Positions 54,680 through 64,000 of a DNA stretch of 64,000 nucleotides are shown in pieces (the stretch's first letter is position 1; each line of letters begins with the position of its first letter). Made by a program: the position numbers and the translations under genes. The stretch lies in the NCBI GenBank assembly GCA_009731375.1, contig BJOX01000227.1, forward strand, positions 537,985 through 601,984. Direction: 5' to 3'. This DNA comes from Paulinella micropora. Its lineage: Eukaryota > Cercozoa > Imbricatea > Euglyphida. The notes under the pieces were generated by a model that was not told where the DNA came from, did no database searches, and saw nothing but the letters and a program-made list of their open reading frames with translations.

Positions 54680-56014
54680 TTAAATATTGCATTCGCTGCT
54701 GACTTTGCTTCTTCTTCTGGGGTTTGTCGTGGGGGTCGGAATATTCACACTCGTGTGCTCGGTGACTGTTGGGGGCTGGTCATGGTCTGACGAGAAAAGT
54801 GGGTGGAACGATCTACCTTGACTCGGTGCGTTGGAGCTGCTGGAGGAGGACGGTATCGACGGGAGAACGGGCGGTGGTGGGGGAACGATCGGTGACTCAA
54901 CCGGAGTGGATGTAGTCAGAGGGGGCAAAGTGGTGTTAGAGGGGTTTGGCGTTGGGGGAAGGAAGGCTGGGTTGTTAGGGTTCACAGTAGGGTTTGGGCT
55001 CGTGCCGGTGTTTGACGTCGTATTGGAGACGGAGTCGACTTCTTTTGTTGCTTTTTGGGCCATGAGGACAGCTCGGTCGATCATCTTCTGTACTTCGAGT
55101 AACTGTTCGGGGGAGAGGGTTGACAGGGCCGACTTGGTTCCTTGATGGGCAACGTCGCCTACTTCGAAGCTCGAAGCAACATCAGCAATCTTAGGCGGTT
55201 GGACGGTGTTTAGTACTACTGGGGAGGTCAACTGGGTTTCAGTTGAAGATTTGGTTGAGCTGGAGGATACGGAGGAACTTGACGAGCTGGACGAGCTTGA
55301 CGAAGTCGATGATCTACGCGTTTCAACGGGGGTTTTTGACTCTTTCTCTGCAGTCTCTGCCTTCTTTTTCTTCTCTTTCGGTTCGTCGACATGCACGTAT
55401 GCATCGTGGAGACTGGAGAGGGGCGGGGTGAGGGAACGACTGCGAGTACGCTTCTTTGGTTCGGGTGGATCATCGGGTCTTGCTTGCTTTCCGGACGGTG
55501 TCGCTGTATCAATATCGAACAACGGAGAGGAGGCAGCCGGAGTGAGAGAGTGACGTCTCGTCGAGCTGGTTGACACGTGTGGGGGACGTCCACCGCGTTG
55601 AGGGACTTGTCGAAAATTAGGGATGATGGCTTTGTTGGCCTCGTACGTGCGACGATGATAATTGATCGCAACCTTGAACACTTTCTTGACGTCATCTCGG
55701 ACGCTAGGGGATGGCATGTACGCGGACTGGACTGCCCCTTCGATTGTATCATACAACAATGACGAGACTGCGGACGCGAAACAGCATTGATCGAAATGCT
55801 CGCCAGTCAGGACCGCAACCTTGAGGTGGGCGGCTTCTCGTTGCATGCGGAAGACTTCAATGAGGAACGAGCGAGTTGACCAGTAAAGGTCGCCAGATAT
55901 GGCTGTTGTCATGTGGGACGCAGGGGGGTTGATGTTGTAACTGAGGGTGGGGTTCTCTCGGTAGAGATTATCGCGAAAGCTTTGTACTCGCCATAGTTGT
56001 TTCCACGGAGGCAT
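54680..56014 (-). CDS. Gag-like Ser/Pro-rich protein, 444 residues
   Basis: Residues 1-130 form an ordinary, helical, Cys-containing domain (FRMQREAAHLKVAVLTGEHF, FASAVSSLLYDTIEGAV). This is followed by a long Ser/Pro/Thr-rich tail with basic clusters (PEPKKRTRSRS) and a Ser run. A short predicted helix near residue 300 (LSPEQLLEVQKMIDRAVLM) might oligomerise. It is the second minus-strand ORF of the element, where a gag-like nucleic-acid-binding protein is expected. Confidence 0.45.
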   Translation of the reverse strand: MPPWKQLWRVQSFRDNLYRENPTLSYNINPPASHMTTAISGDLYWSTRSFLIEVFRMQREAAHLKVAVLTGEHFDQCCFASAVSSLLYDTIEGAVQSAYMPSPSVRDDVKKVFKVAINYHRRTYEANKAIIPNFRQVPQRGGRPPHVSTSSTRRHSLTPAASSPLFDIDTATPSGKQARPDDPPEPKKRTRSRSLTPPLSSLHDAYVHVDEPKEKKKKAETAEKESKTPVETRRSSTSSSSSSSSSSSVSSSSTKSSTETQLTSPVVLNTVQPPKIADVASSFEVGDVAHQGTKSALSTLSPEQLLEVQKMIDRAVLMAQKATKEVDSVSNTTSNTGTSPNPTVNPNNPAFLPPTPNPSNTTLPPLTTSTPVESPIVPPPPPVLPSIPSSSSSSNAPSQGRSFHPLFSSDHDQPPTVTEHTSVNIPTPTTNPRRRSKVSSECNI

Positions 56015-56016
56015 TC

Positions 56017-56601
56017 TCAGTATAGTAACATGATTTGGTCGTGTGGACCACCGGACATGAGGACTGTGACGGGAGAGTTGTTAGCGACTTGCTTATGAAA
56101 CGTTTCATAACGATCTCGTTCCTTTACCGTCATGTAGTTACTTTTGACAAAATTACACTTGCTTAGCGGGATCTTGTAATATTGGGTGGAGGCGACCATG
56201 GCGAGCTCGTCTGGGCCATCCCATTGGAACTTGTCTTGTCCCCTCGCATACGACGGTGACCCTTGTTCTCCCCACCTGTTGTCGCCTCTGGTTTGGTACC
56301 ATCGCCCTCTAGCCCCGTGGGTGGCACGTGGTGGTGTGATGGAAGTCGAACGGCGGGGGGGTCCTCCATATGGTATGTCGACCGGGCGTTCGTTGGGGGA
56401 CTGTTGCTGTCTTCGTGAGGAGTTGTGAGTTCTCGGTGGGGGGGAGTTGTATCTTCGTTGTCTCGGAGACTGGGACTGACATTGGTTGGTCTGACGTCGG
56501 TCGTCTTCTCGTTTTGGTTGGTCGTGCCTCGGCGGGTCGCGGCGTCCTCCATCTCGTCCTCTGGGATCATGACAGTTGGTATGATTGTGGGTTGTTGGCA
56601 A
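56017..56601 (-). CDS. Arg/Gln/Pro-rich ORF, 194 residues
   Basis: The first 130 residues are low-complexity and basic (RRDPPRHDQPKREDDRRQ); the last 60 look folded (YYKIPLSKCNFVKSNYMTVK). It ends two bases before the next ORF begins (56014), suggesting linked translation. Possibly an RNA-binding gag-type protein. Confidence 0.4.
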   Translation of the reverse strand: MPTTHNHTNCHDPRGRDGGRRDPPRHDQPKREDDRRQTNQCQSQSPRQRRYNSPPPRTHNSSRRQQQSPNERPVDIPYGGPPRRSTSITPPRATHGARGRWYQTRGDNRWGEQGSPSYARGQDKFQWDGPDELAMVASTQYYKIPLSKCNFVKSNYMTVKERDRYETFHKQVANNSPVTVLMSGGPHDQIMLLY

Positions 56602-56804
56602 GCTATTGTCGTTGACCTGCTGTAAGAGGGGGAGTTGCTGCGTCTGGAGGTCCTTCCTTCTCTTCGTCTTTCGTTGTCTTCCATTGGTTCAAGTCTACGG
56701 TAAAAAATGAATCGAAAAAAGTTGTCCAAGCGACTAGATAAATAGAAAAGACGAAGCTTTTTACCGAGTCTGGTTCGCTGATGAGCGTACAGACCCCTGT
56801 CACA

Positions 56805-57235
56805 TTATTTAATAAGCAAATAAATATTTGCAAAGAACTTGAAAGATCAAAGGACCGATCGTTCGACCCTCGCTCCCTTTCTTGCAAAGACAATCGTATG
56901 TCGTTTTTGAGGATTGCTGTGCTCGCTTCTCGAGAAGCGGTTTCTGCACTCTTCCACTTGGACGGAACTGGCAATCGTATGCAGTCAGCTCATAATCGAG
57001 GAACTCGGCCCGGCCGGTGCATCTTATTCATGAATTTGTTGACAAAGATACGTAAATAGCGTTAAAATTTTGGAAAAATAAGTTGGAAAATTAGAAAAGA
57101 GGAAAAATAACTTGAATGTGAGCTCGATATATAGAAAGAGAGAACTTTTTTAAATAACAATAAGAATCGATGAAAAATAGTAAAAATAAAGGGATAATAA
57201 AAAATAATAAAGTAATAATAGTGATAAGAACAAAA

Positions 57236-57280
<45 letters not shown>

Positions 57281-57593
57281 GTGCTTCTCTGTCAATGGCT
57301 GATGCATTTCTGCACATGCGCCTCCATCGTCTCACCCGTGAGGGGAGTACGAAGAATTGACGATAAGCTCTAATGACACCCCCGCAAGGGCAGTTCCAAC
57401 ACTTCCAGACGGGCCGGTATGTTCAATGAAAATACTGGTCCAGACGGATCGGTATGTTCAATGAAAATACTGGTGGCACCGACGGGAATCGAACTGGCGA
57501 CAGGGCCCAGATGGTAGAACTTGACCACTGGGCTATCACGGTGTCCATAATAATAATGATAATAATAGTAATAATAATAATAATAGTAGTAGC

Positions 57594-57689
<96 letters not shown>

Positions 57690-57970
57690 CATAAAATGAT
57701 AAAATAAGTCTTTGTAGAAGAAAAAATAATTAAACAAGAACATTGGTTATATAAAGGTCAATATATATATATATATAGATATGGAGGGAATATAACTCTC
57801 CCTATTAGAGAAGAAAAAATATATATCAAATATGATGAAGAAAAAAATATATAGGAGGGAAAACTGTCTAACCAAAACAAGAGAAAACGTAGAAAGTCCC
57901 AATCAGATAGTCCCATCGTCCTCCTTGTTCGGTCGCCTCCGGTTCCGCAAATGAATAGATCGGGTGGCTA
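56805..57970 (-). repeat. Direct terminal repeat, right copy (1.17 kb)
   Basis: Matches 49534-50766, with shorter AAT arrays and a deletion of the CGTATTGCCAATCG duplication. As the element is on the minus strand, this is its 5' copy. Confidence 0.9.
57474..57546 (-). ncRNA. tRNA-like module with A and B boxes, right copy
   Basis: Same 73-base module as at 50272-50344 and apparently identical in the core. It lies in the upstream repeat, where it could act as an internal pol III promoter. Confidence 0.6.
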
Positions 57971-58087
57971 TCAAAAATTAAACAAAGTTTTGAGAAGGAG
58001 TTAAATGATTTTATATTGATAAATATGTAGGGTATGTAACAAGAGTAACTATGAATATGTTGTTTGTCAAAAAATATATACTAGTGT

Positions 58088-59850
58088 TTGAGCTACAGCA
58101 ATTCTCTCAACCGACCGGTTATTTTAACTGTACGGGCCTCGGGCTTTTTAGGCATTTTTGAGGCACTTTCCTTTTTTCTTAACGCCTCTCAACGCAAATA
58201 TTTGCTCGGCAATGAAACGAGTGGGAAGCGGGAACGAGAAGAACCTGAAGAAGTTCGCAGGGCAACGTCCCCTGTTAAAGCAATTTACGGGAAAGACTTT
58301 TGGGACCTTAAGACTATTGATTCAAGAAACATAATTTCTGAGCATCCTCGTATTTCACGCCCAACTAAGCACCCTGTGCCCGTTTTCAAACCGATCGATT
58401 TTCGTGAGAAACCTGCTCTTACAGCTCAGATTCCTCTACCTGATGATACAGAAAACAGGCAGGCTAATGAGGAACCACATTGCCCACCCGCCAGGGTTCT
58501 TTTTTTTCTGTCCAGCTTGCCAGCCTTCCAGACGGATCCACAAAGGACTGGCGTCGATTAGTTTTCGACTGCTTCAGTGGGCCTTTGAGTGGACGGACGT
58601 CTGGTGATGGCAAGGAAGCCACCTGGGAGATTCGCAAAGACATCCCTGTACCCTGGTCTTTGCGATCTTTCAAACAAGCCTTTCGTTTTCCCGCCGGTCA
58701 AGAAAAACAAGTCGCAATCAGAAAGGACACCCCCAATCGCTATGAGGTGGAGTTTTTGTCAGCTGAGCTTTGGGGTCGATTCTTAATCGGAGGAGACGCG
58801 TCGTTTACGGTACATTACAAGGCAGGATTCAAGAAAGCAATTATGCTGCTTTTTGGGGAGGGCAGAAAGAAACTTAATTCAAAGGAGAAAAAGGCGTGGG
58901 CAGCTCAGCACCCAAACGTTGAAATCCCTGAGTCCACTTCTTTTTTCTTTGGCCCTCGTGTCGCCTACACACGGCATGAAAAAGCACTTTTAAACAAACC
59001 ATTAGAGGAGCCCTCTCTCATAAAAAAGCCACAAAACAAACCGGTAATTTATACATTGTCAGCGTTCCCGAATCGTTTGAGGGGGGTTTGGACATGTGGC
59101 GAATTGCGGAGAAGTGGAAGGATGTCAGGGGCAGGAACAAAGACAGACTGGTGAAAATCCATTGGTACGGGCACGCTTCAAAAGAAAGTCAGCAGACAGA
59201 TTGCAACTTCCAGCCTGCGAGGTTGCGGCTGTGGGATTTGCCAGGAGGAAAGACAGTGTGGAAGTGGCGGCATGGCCCTCTCATGGAGTGGGAGAAAGAA
59301 GAAAAAGTGTTGGAGGAGGAGGCAGTGACTATTGCGAAGTCGAGAATTCTATTTACATTCAAAGAGTTCGAGCGTGTTGGGGCAGGGCAAAAGGTAAACA
59401 AACTTCCCTCTACCGTGCAGGAATTTATCGCTTCGTATGTTACGTCTAAGTCACTCAACTACACTCATGTGTCGGGAACCTTATCGATTTGGGGGCACAA
59501 ACAGTGGTTCCAGGGGGAGGAGATTGAGTCGGTTGAGGCGGTGGAGCAAGTGGGCACGGATTCGGACACTTCAGACGATGAGTTCTTCGGCCCCAGCACC
59601 TGCTTACGTCGAAATGATCGATTGTTGGACAGTCCTAGGAGTTCGATAGCAAGTGTTGTCGGTGTGGTGCGTCGAGGTTCGGTGGCCACCGCTTCGTCCC
59701 AGCCTACCCTTTTCGAGGACACACCACTGGACATTTGTCGACGTGGCAGCGTTTCCCCTGTCTCGACTCGCTTTTCGCCTCTATCGCTTCGGTCTGTCTC
59801 GCCGGCGCAGCCTGTCACTCCTCAGGCAGAAGACGATGACCAGTTTTTTT
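58088..59850 (+). CDS. Orphan coding region in three overlapping frames
   Basis: Three plus-strand ORFs follow one another: 58088-58561, 58480-59154 and 59088 onward to a low-complexity end near 59850. The first shift lies at a run of eight or more T (58500-58508); the second near 59080. Composition is normal (KDFWDLKTIDSRNIISEHPR; WEIRKDIPVPWSLRSFKQAF; DMWRIAEKWKDVRGRNKDRL). The C-terminal part is Ser/Asp/Arg-rich (GTDSDTSDDEFFGPSTCLRR). Likely one gene with two frameshifts or short introns. No family recognised. It may belong to a mobile element, given the surroundings. Confidence 0.5.
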
Positions 59851-59864
59851 TTTTCACTTTCTCT

Positions 59865-60118
<254 letters not shown>

Positions 60119-60147
60119 AAAAAAAGTCACACTATTATTTAAAAATC

Positions 60148-60511
60148 ATGCATGTAGTTGTAATACATACTCACACACCACTTCGTGTATTAATAAAATA
60201 ATATTACCTGAAGCTTATTCAGCATGTGTACGAAGTTGAGGAAGCATGAAACCGGTTTTGAAACACAATTTTCATAGTGCTCAGAACTAGAACAAGCTAG
60301 TAAAAATCCCACACATAATTACTACTTGAAAATAATGCATGTAGTTGTTATACATACTCACACACCACTTCGTATATTAATAAAATAATATTACCTGAAG
60401 CTTATTCAGCATGTGTACGAAGTTGAGGAAGCATAAAACCGGTTTTGAAACATAGTTTTCATAGTGCACGGAACTTGAAAAATTTAGTAAAAATCCCACA
60501 CATGATTACTA
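60148..60511. repeat. Two tandem copies of a unit of about 187 bp
   Basis: ATGCATGTAGTTGTAATACA at 60148 recurs at 60335, and both copies contain AAAACCGGTTTTGAAACA and CACTTCGTxTATTAATAAAA. Adjacent to the 3' end of the transposase-like gene. Confidence 0.85.
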
Positions 60512-63351
60512 TGACTCCGCCCGCGCATACCTTTCATCTATCTCTTTCAACTTGGCTTGCAATTGCATCAAGCTATTCATTTCTTCACGTCGGTAAAAGG
60601 TAAAGTGATAAGATTCGCCAGGCTCAAGGCGATCGTCTGAACAATTCTTGGCATGTGCGTTTTGAGTCTGCCTTCGTGGATGTAGTCTTTGCCGCACCAG
60701 CTGCAAACATGTTCACCTTAATAGCTTCCCGGAGATGAACTTCCCTCTCAGTCAACCACCGGCCAATGTATTTCTTCGTTAACATTTCCAGTAAAAAACC
60801 AGCCCTTCTACTGTTGCTTCTGAAAAATTTTTCTCCGTTATGATTATTTTGAAGCTCCAAGGATTGGCACGAGTACCAATGAAAACGTTTGTGTTGGGAG
60901 AGAAGGAAAGCAATGTGGTTGCATATCACGTGGATATAGGGAGTGATAAAATTGTTCATGTATGTTGGAACCCGCATAACGTCCTCCAGAACCACGTTGC
61001 GACGACCACCCGCGATGTCCTTATCCCTGACAGGGTTGCCTTCACGATCTCTGACCTTAACAAACAAAAAAAAATTCAACTTATATATTAATAACCGGCT
61101 TGAAATAAAGTAAATTAATTTACACTCAAGTTGATGATCCAACCAGTAATAATAATAAACTGACCGATTAAAAACAATAATGAAAAAAAAAAGCTACAAA
61201 AAAAAGGTAAAAAAAAGTTACAAAAAAAAATTCAACTTATATATTAACAATTTGAAATAAAGTACATTAGTTTACAATCAAGTTGATAATCAAACCAGTA
61301 TTAATATTAAACCGACCGATAAAAAATAATAATGAAAAAAAAGTTAAAAAAAACCGGCTGACTTGAACGGATTTCAAAAATTGAAATTAAACTGTTTAAA
61401 TTTATGTGGATATCAAAAAGATGATTGTACCGGCGTTTTCGAGTTGGTCCCACGACAGTGCCAGTCCCCGCTCACCATTGTGTGATGGAGGGGCTGTGCG
61501 CTTGTCTCTGTGAGCTGACGAAAGATTAGGCGGGTGTAATCTTGCCACTCCTTGGCTCGAGCAGCAGTGAACGTGGTGGCGGGGTTGTTGAGGATTAGGT
61601 ACTGGGAGTGCCATGCTTTCCAGAAATGTTTTAGACGGTCCCATCTACCGGGACTCAAGACTTGGGAAAAATCTATCTTGTCCTCTAGCACGAGAGAAAA
61701 AACTTGACGTAAGATATGTCCTTGTTCCTGTCCGTTGATTTCCCACTTATTACCATCCTTCCCTTCGGTTTGTGAGATTTTGATGCCGTATAGCTTATGA
61801 TCAGTCAAAAGATTCTCTAGCCTATCCTGCCGCTCTTTACTAGTTGTAACGTCAGGCATTGGAAATGGCCAGTACAGCTTGGGCCTACCTTCCAAAGCCT
61901 CACGTAACAACATAGTGAAAAAGCGGCCATGAACTCGCAAACACATGTGCAGTAAGTCGGGAATTATGTCCTCTATCTCAATGAAATCAAACAACGCCTC
62001 TTCGTGTTTTTTCCCATCCATATCCCCATCACTCCTCTGCCTAGTGCAGTCCCACTCTTTCCGCAAATTGCCTCTCTCATCTTTTGTACACTTGCAGTAC
62101 ATGCAGAAGGATTTGCAATTTGCGGAAAGGTGACCCTGCATTTCCATGTTCCATACCATATCCCCTATCTGCTTGAAGTGAATTGGGTATGTGCGGTCAT
62201 GCAAAGGCTTTGAAGCCATCTGACTTCAAAACCCTCATCGCTTGCAGGTGGGTTTCTATTCTCGCCTTCAGCTCCTCATAACATTCACTCACCTTCGCCT
62301 GTATGAGAGGAAATAATCCCTCAGTAGACGTAGGTGCAGGGAGAATGTCTATGAGGTTATCCTCTTTATCTACAGCTATCACCTTTGCTGCTATAGTCAC
62401 TATACTGCCTGACTTGCCTACCTTTGCTCCATCTCCCGCCACACACACCAACAACCTATCTATCTTCTTTGCTGTCTGCATATCTTTGGCGAGGTAAGTC
62501 CTGTCTATCGAATGCAACACTGCCTTTAAGTCTACTGATGCAACTAACTTATCGTCACTCAACTGTAAGTTATACGCCTCCCTCACCTTTGGTGTGATTT
62601 CATTTCTCCTCTTCGTCACTGCCCACCCTGACAGATATGGATGTTTGCTCACACGCAATAACTCACTTATCTCTGTCTCGCTCGTGTTGTGTGTCACCTC
62701 GTGTAACAATATCTCGTCCACTACACTCTTAAGATCCTTCGCGCTAGGCCTAGTCTTGACAAATTTCTCAAACGCTTTCCCAAACTCCTGTCTACGTTCT
62801 TCCTCTACCTTTCTTGCTTCCAAATGTGCATCTACCATAAAGCTTAGCTCTTGCACTATTCTTTTGTCCTCTCTCTTCTGTCCTTTTTCGTTTTTCTTCT
62901 CTCGATGTTCTGGGGTGCTCAAGGTGAAATAGTCTCTGTGTCCTTGCTTGTGGTGTGTGTATGTAATCCCCCCTGGCCCCTCCCACTCAGCTATTAGTCT
63001 AATATAGTATGCTGTGAGCCATCAAACATATAGAACACATTTCCCTTGCTACCTTCCTTTTCTTCTGGCTCTATCGTCTCCTGTTCCTCTATTTCTATCT
63101 CTTCAGCCTCCCTTTTTTTCTGCATTTTCGTGATTGATTTTTGTCCTCTTGGCTTGCTTTTCTACCTCCTTTTCTTTACGTTTATGTCTCTTAGTGGTGG
63201 CAGAAGTGGCTACGTGCTGTGTCCCTTTCTTACGCTTCACCCAGCCTTTGCTACGAGACTGTTTTCTAGGAGGCATGAGTCCGTTGGCCAGCCAAGCTTT
63301 GATTTTTGCAAAAAAGGTGTTGAGTGCACGAAAAATGGCTGAAAAATGCAC
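60509..63351 (-). CDS. Transposase-like gene (uncharacterised DDE-type family), several exons or frames
   Basis: Pieces on the minus strand: basic start 63351-63103 (MPPRKQSRSKGWVKRKKG at about 63275); 62922-62197 with RLLVCVAGDGAKVGKSGSIV; 62219-61413 with IHFKQIGDMVWNMEMQGHLS, CKSFCMYCKC and EDIIPDLLHMCLRVHGRFF; 61142-60509 with TPYIHVICNHIAFLLSQHKR and SLELQNNHNGEKFFR. The order DGA, GDM..Cx2C, PDLLH and TPYxHxxxNH recalls large uncharacterised transposon-encoded proteins of protists and cnidarians in which the first Asp sits in a D-G box. The class is not certain. Exon 2 and exon 3 frames overlap by 23 bases with a shift. The stretch 61101-61412 looks like an intron with tandem repeats. 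Confidence 0.5.
61066..61345. repeat. Two tandem copies of a unit of about 157 bp (intronic)
   Basis: AAATTCAACTTATATATTAA at 61071 recurs at 61228, followed in both by TTGAAATAAAGTA and CAAGTTGAT. Confidence 0.85.
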
Positions 63352-64000
63352 AGAATTACCTGTATGGGCCGGCCTGAACTTTTTGAAAAACTTGCTGCGC
63401 GGGGGAACGATAGGCTTTTAGAGGAGATGGTTTCACCAAGCCCTTTTGCAGTAATAAAATTCCTAACTTGAATGGGTTTTCAATGTAATTTTCACTTATT
63501 TTCATGAATGTCTACCATAGTGATTTTTTTTTAAACATACTTTTATTTGATATTGATCTATTTGAAATTATGGTACGTAGGCACCAGATAATATTTTTTA
63601 ATGATTTTTTCATAGAAAACCCTTTCAACATATGTACTTGCAAATGGTACAAAAAGTTCAAACACAACTGTAAAAACGAAAGAGCCTATCGTTCCCCGAA
63701 ATTAGCAAACTTTAACTATAGGTAACTTTACATATGGAAGATTTTAACAGTGTGCACATTTAAGATTTAGACTCAGAATTGATCTGGCTAAAGTAACGTA
63801 ATATCGGAATCAATACCGTACCGGACCGAATTATCAATATTGTCTTAAACTTATTCAGCGTTAAACTTCTTTAAGTTTTTACTTCAAGTTTACACTTCTA
63901 TTCAACTTTTAGTTCCGGCACTTCATTTTTCCCGGTATTTATTAATATCAACTGTCATAACTTGTAGTTGTTACGTTTTCAACTACTATTAACAGATCAT
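63352..64000. other. AT-rich end of window without a recognised gene
   Basis: A 73-residue ORF at 63504-63725 (Asn/Phe/Ile-rich) has no support. No repeats or RNA genes seen. Confidence 0.4.

Larger units (their letters stand above)
50767..56804 (-). mobile_element. Retroelement interior with RT, minus strand
   Basis: A 6.0-kb interior is bounded by 1.2-kb direct repeats. Minus-strand order: Arg/Pro-rich ORF (56729-56017), Ser/Pro-rich gag-like ORF (56014-54680), short ORFs with a gap (54562-54191), a 405-residue ORF (53713-52496), a 183-residue ORF (52533-51982) and the RT core (51772-50867). No RNase H, integrase or GIY-YIG was seen. Confidence 0.7.

Overview
The window reads as a repeat-rich eukaryotic scaffold, most likely from a protist or alga. 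A compact, GC-rich, virus-like segment lies at its left end. Spliceosomal introns, long di- and trinucleotide microsatellites, several retroelement classes and two DNA transposons support a eukaryotic host. I cannot name the species or clade. There are twelve runs of N, many of them at poly-G/poly-C tracts or microsatellites, so some joins are uncertain.

Layout. 1-6126: tightly packed intronless genes (ribonucleotide reductase small-subunit C-terminus, a coiled-coil protein, a very large fibre-like adhesin broken by a frameshift, a small Cys-rich protein, an unknown basic protein) with short AT-rich spacers, resembling a large-DNA-virus genome. 6130-7950: tandem and dispersed repeats, including a 637-bp block repeated exactly on both sides of a 10-N gap. 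7845-12775: an imperfect nested palindrome carrying two diverged head-to-head copies of one gene family, two minisatellites and a central foldback hairpin. A poly-G/N join at 12823-12852 separates this from the rest. 12869-16447 and 29615-37887: two related Copia-type LTR elements on the minus strand. 18078-28804: a plus-strand, Ty3/Gypsy-derived element with 531-bp direct terminal repeats, a decayed RT, RNase H and a methyltransferase-like tail. 37938-41030: a piggyBac-like transposon. 43565-48433: the leucine-rich-repeat (LRR) locus described below. 49534-57970: a minus-strand retroelement with 1.2-kb direct repeats, Penelope-like RT motifs and a tRNA-like module in each repeat. 58088-59850: an orphan coding region. 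60509-63351: a transposase-like gene on the minus strand.

The outstanding feature is the LRR locus at 44567-47640. It is built from twelve back-to-back cassettes. Each has an 84-nt (once 90-nt) LRR exon on the plus strand, then the four bases GTAC, then a second 84-nt LRR exon on the minus strand. GTAC is its own reverse complement, so it supplies the GT splice donor for both strands (one cassette uses GTCTGAC/GTCAGAC instead). Both exons are open and in phase 0, and all but one have an AG acceptor. Nearly every pair of cassettes is separated by a perfect or near-perfect GC-rich hairpin with TGCTACC/GGTAGCA arms. Cassette 5 is an inverted copy of cassette 3, and cassette 6 is inverted relative to cassettes 10 and 12. 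The sequence therefore records inversion or inverted duplication of whole cassettes. Because a cassette is splice-symmetric, inversion would swap which LRR is expressed while leaving splicing and frame intact. I infer a recombination-driven LRR repertoire, possibly for a recognition receptor. Inversion within one individual and the receptor role are not shown by the sequence.
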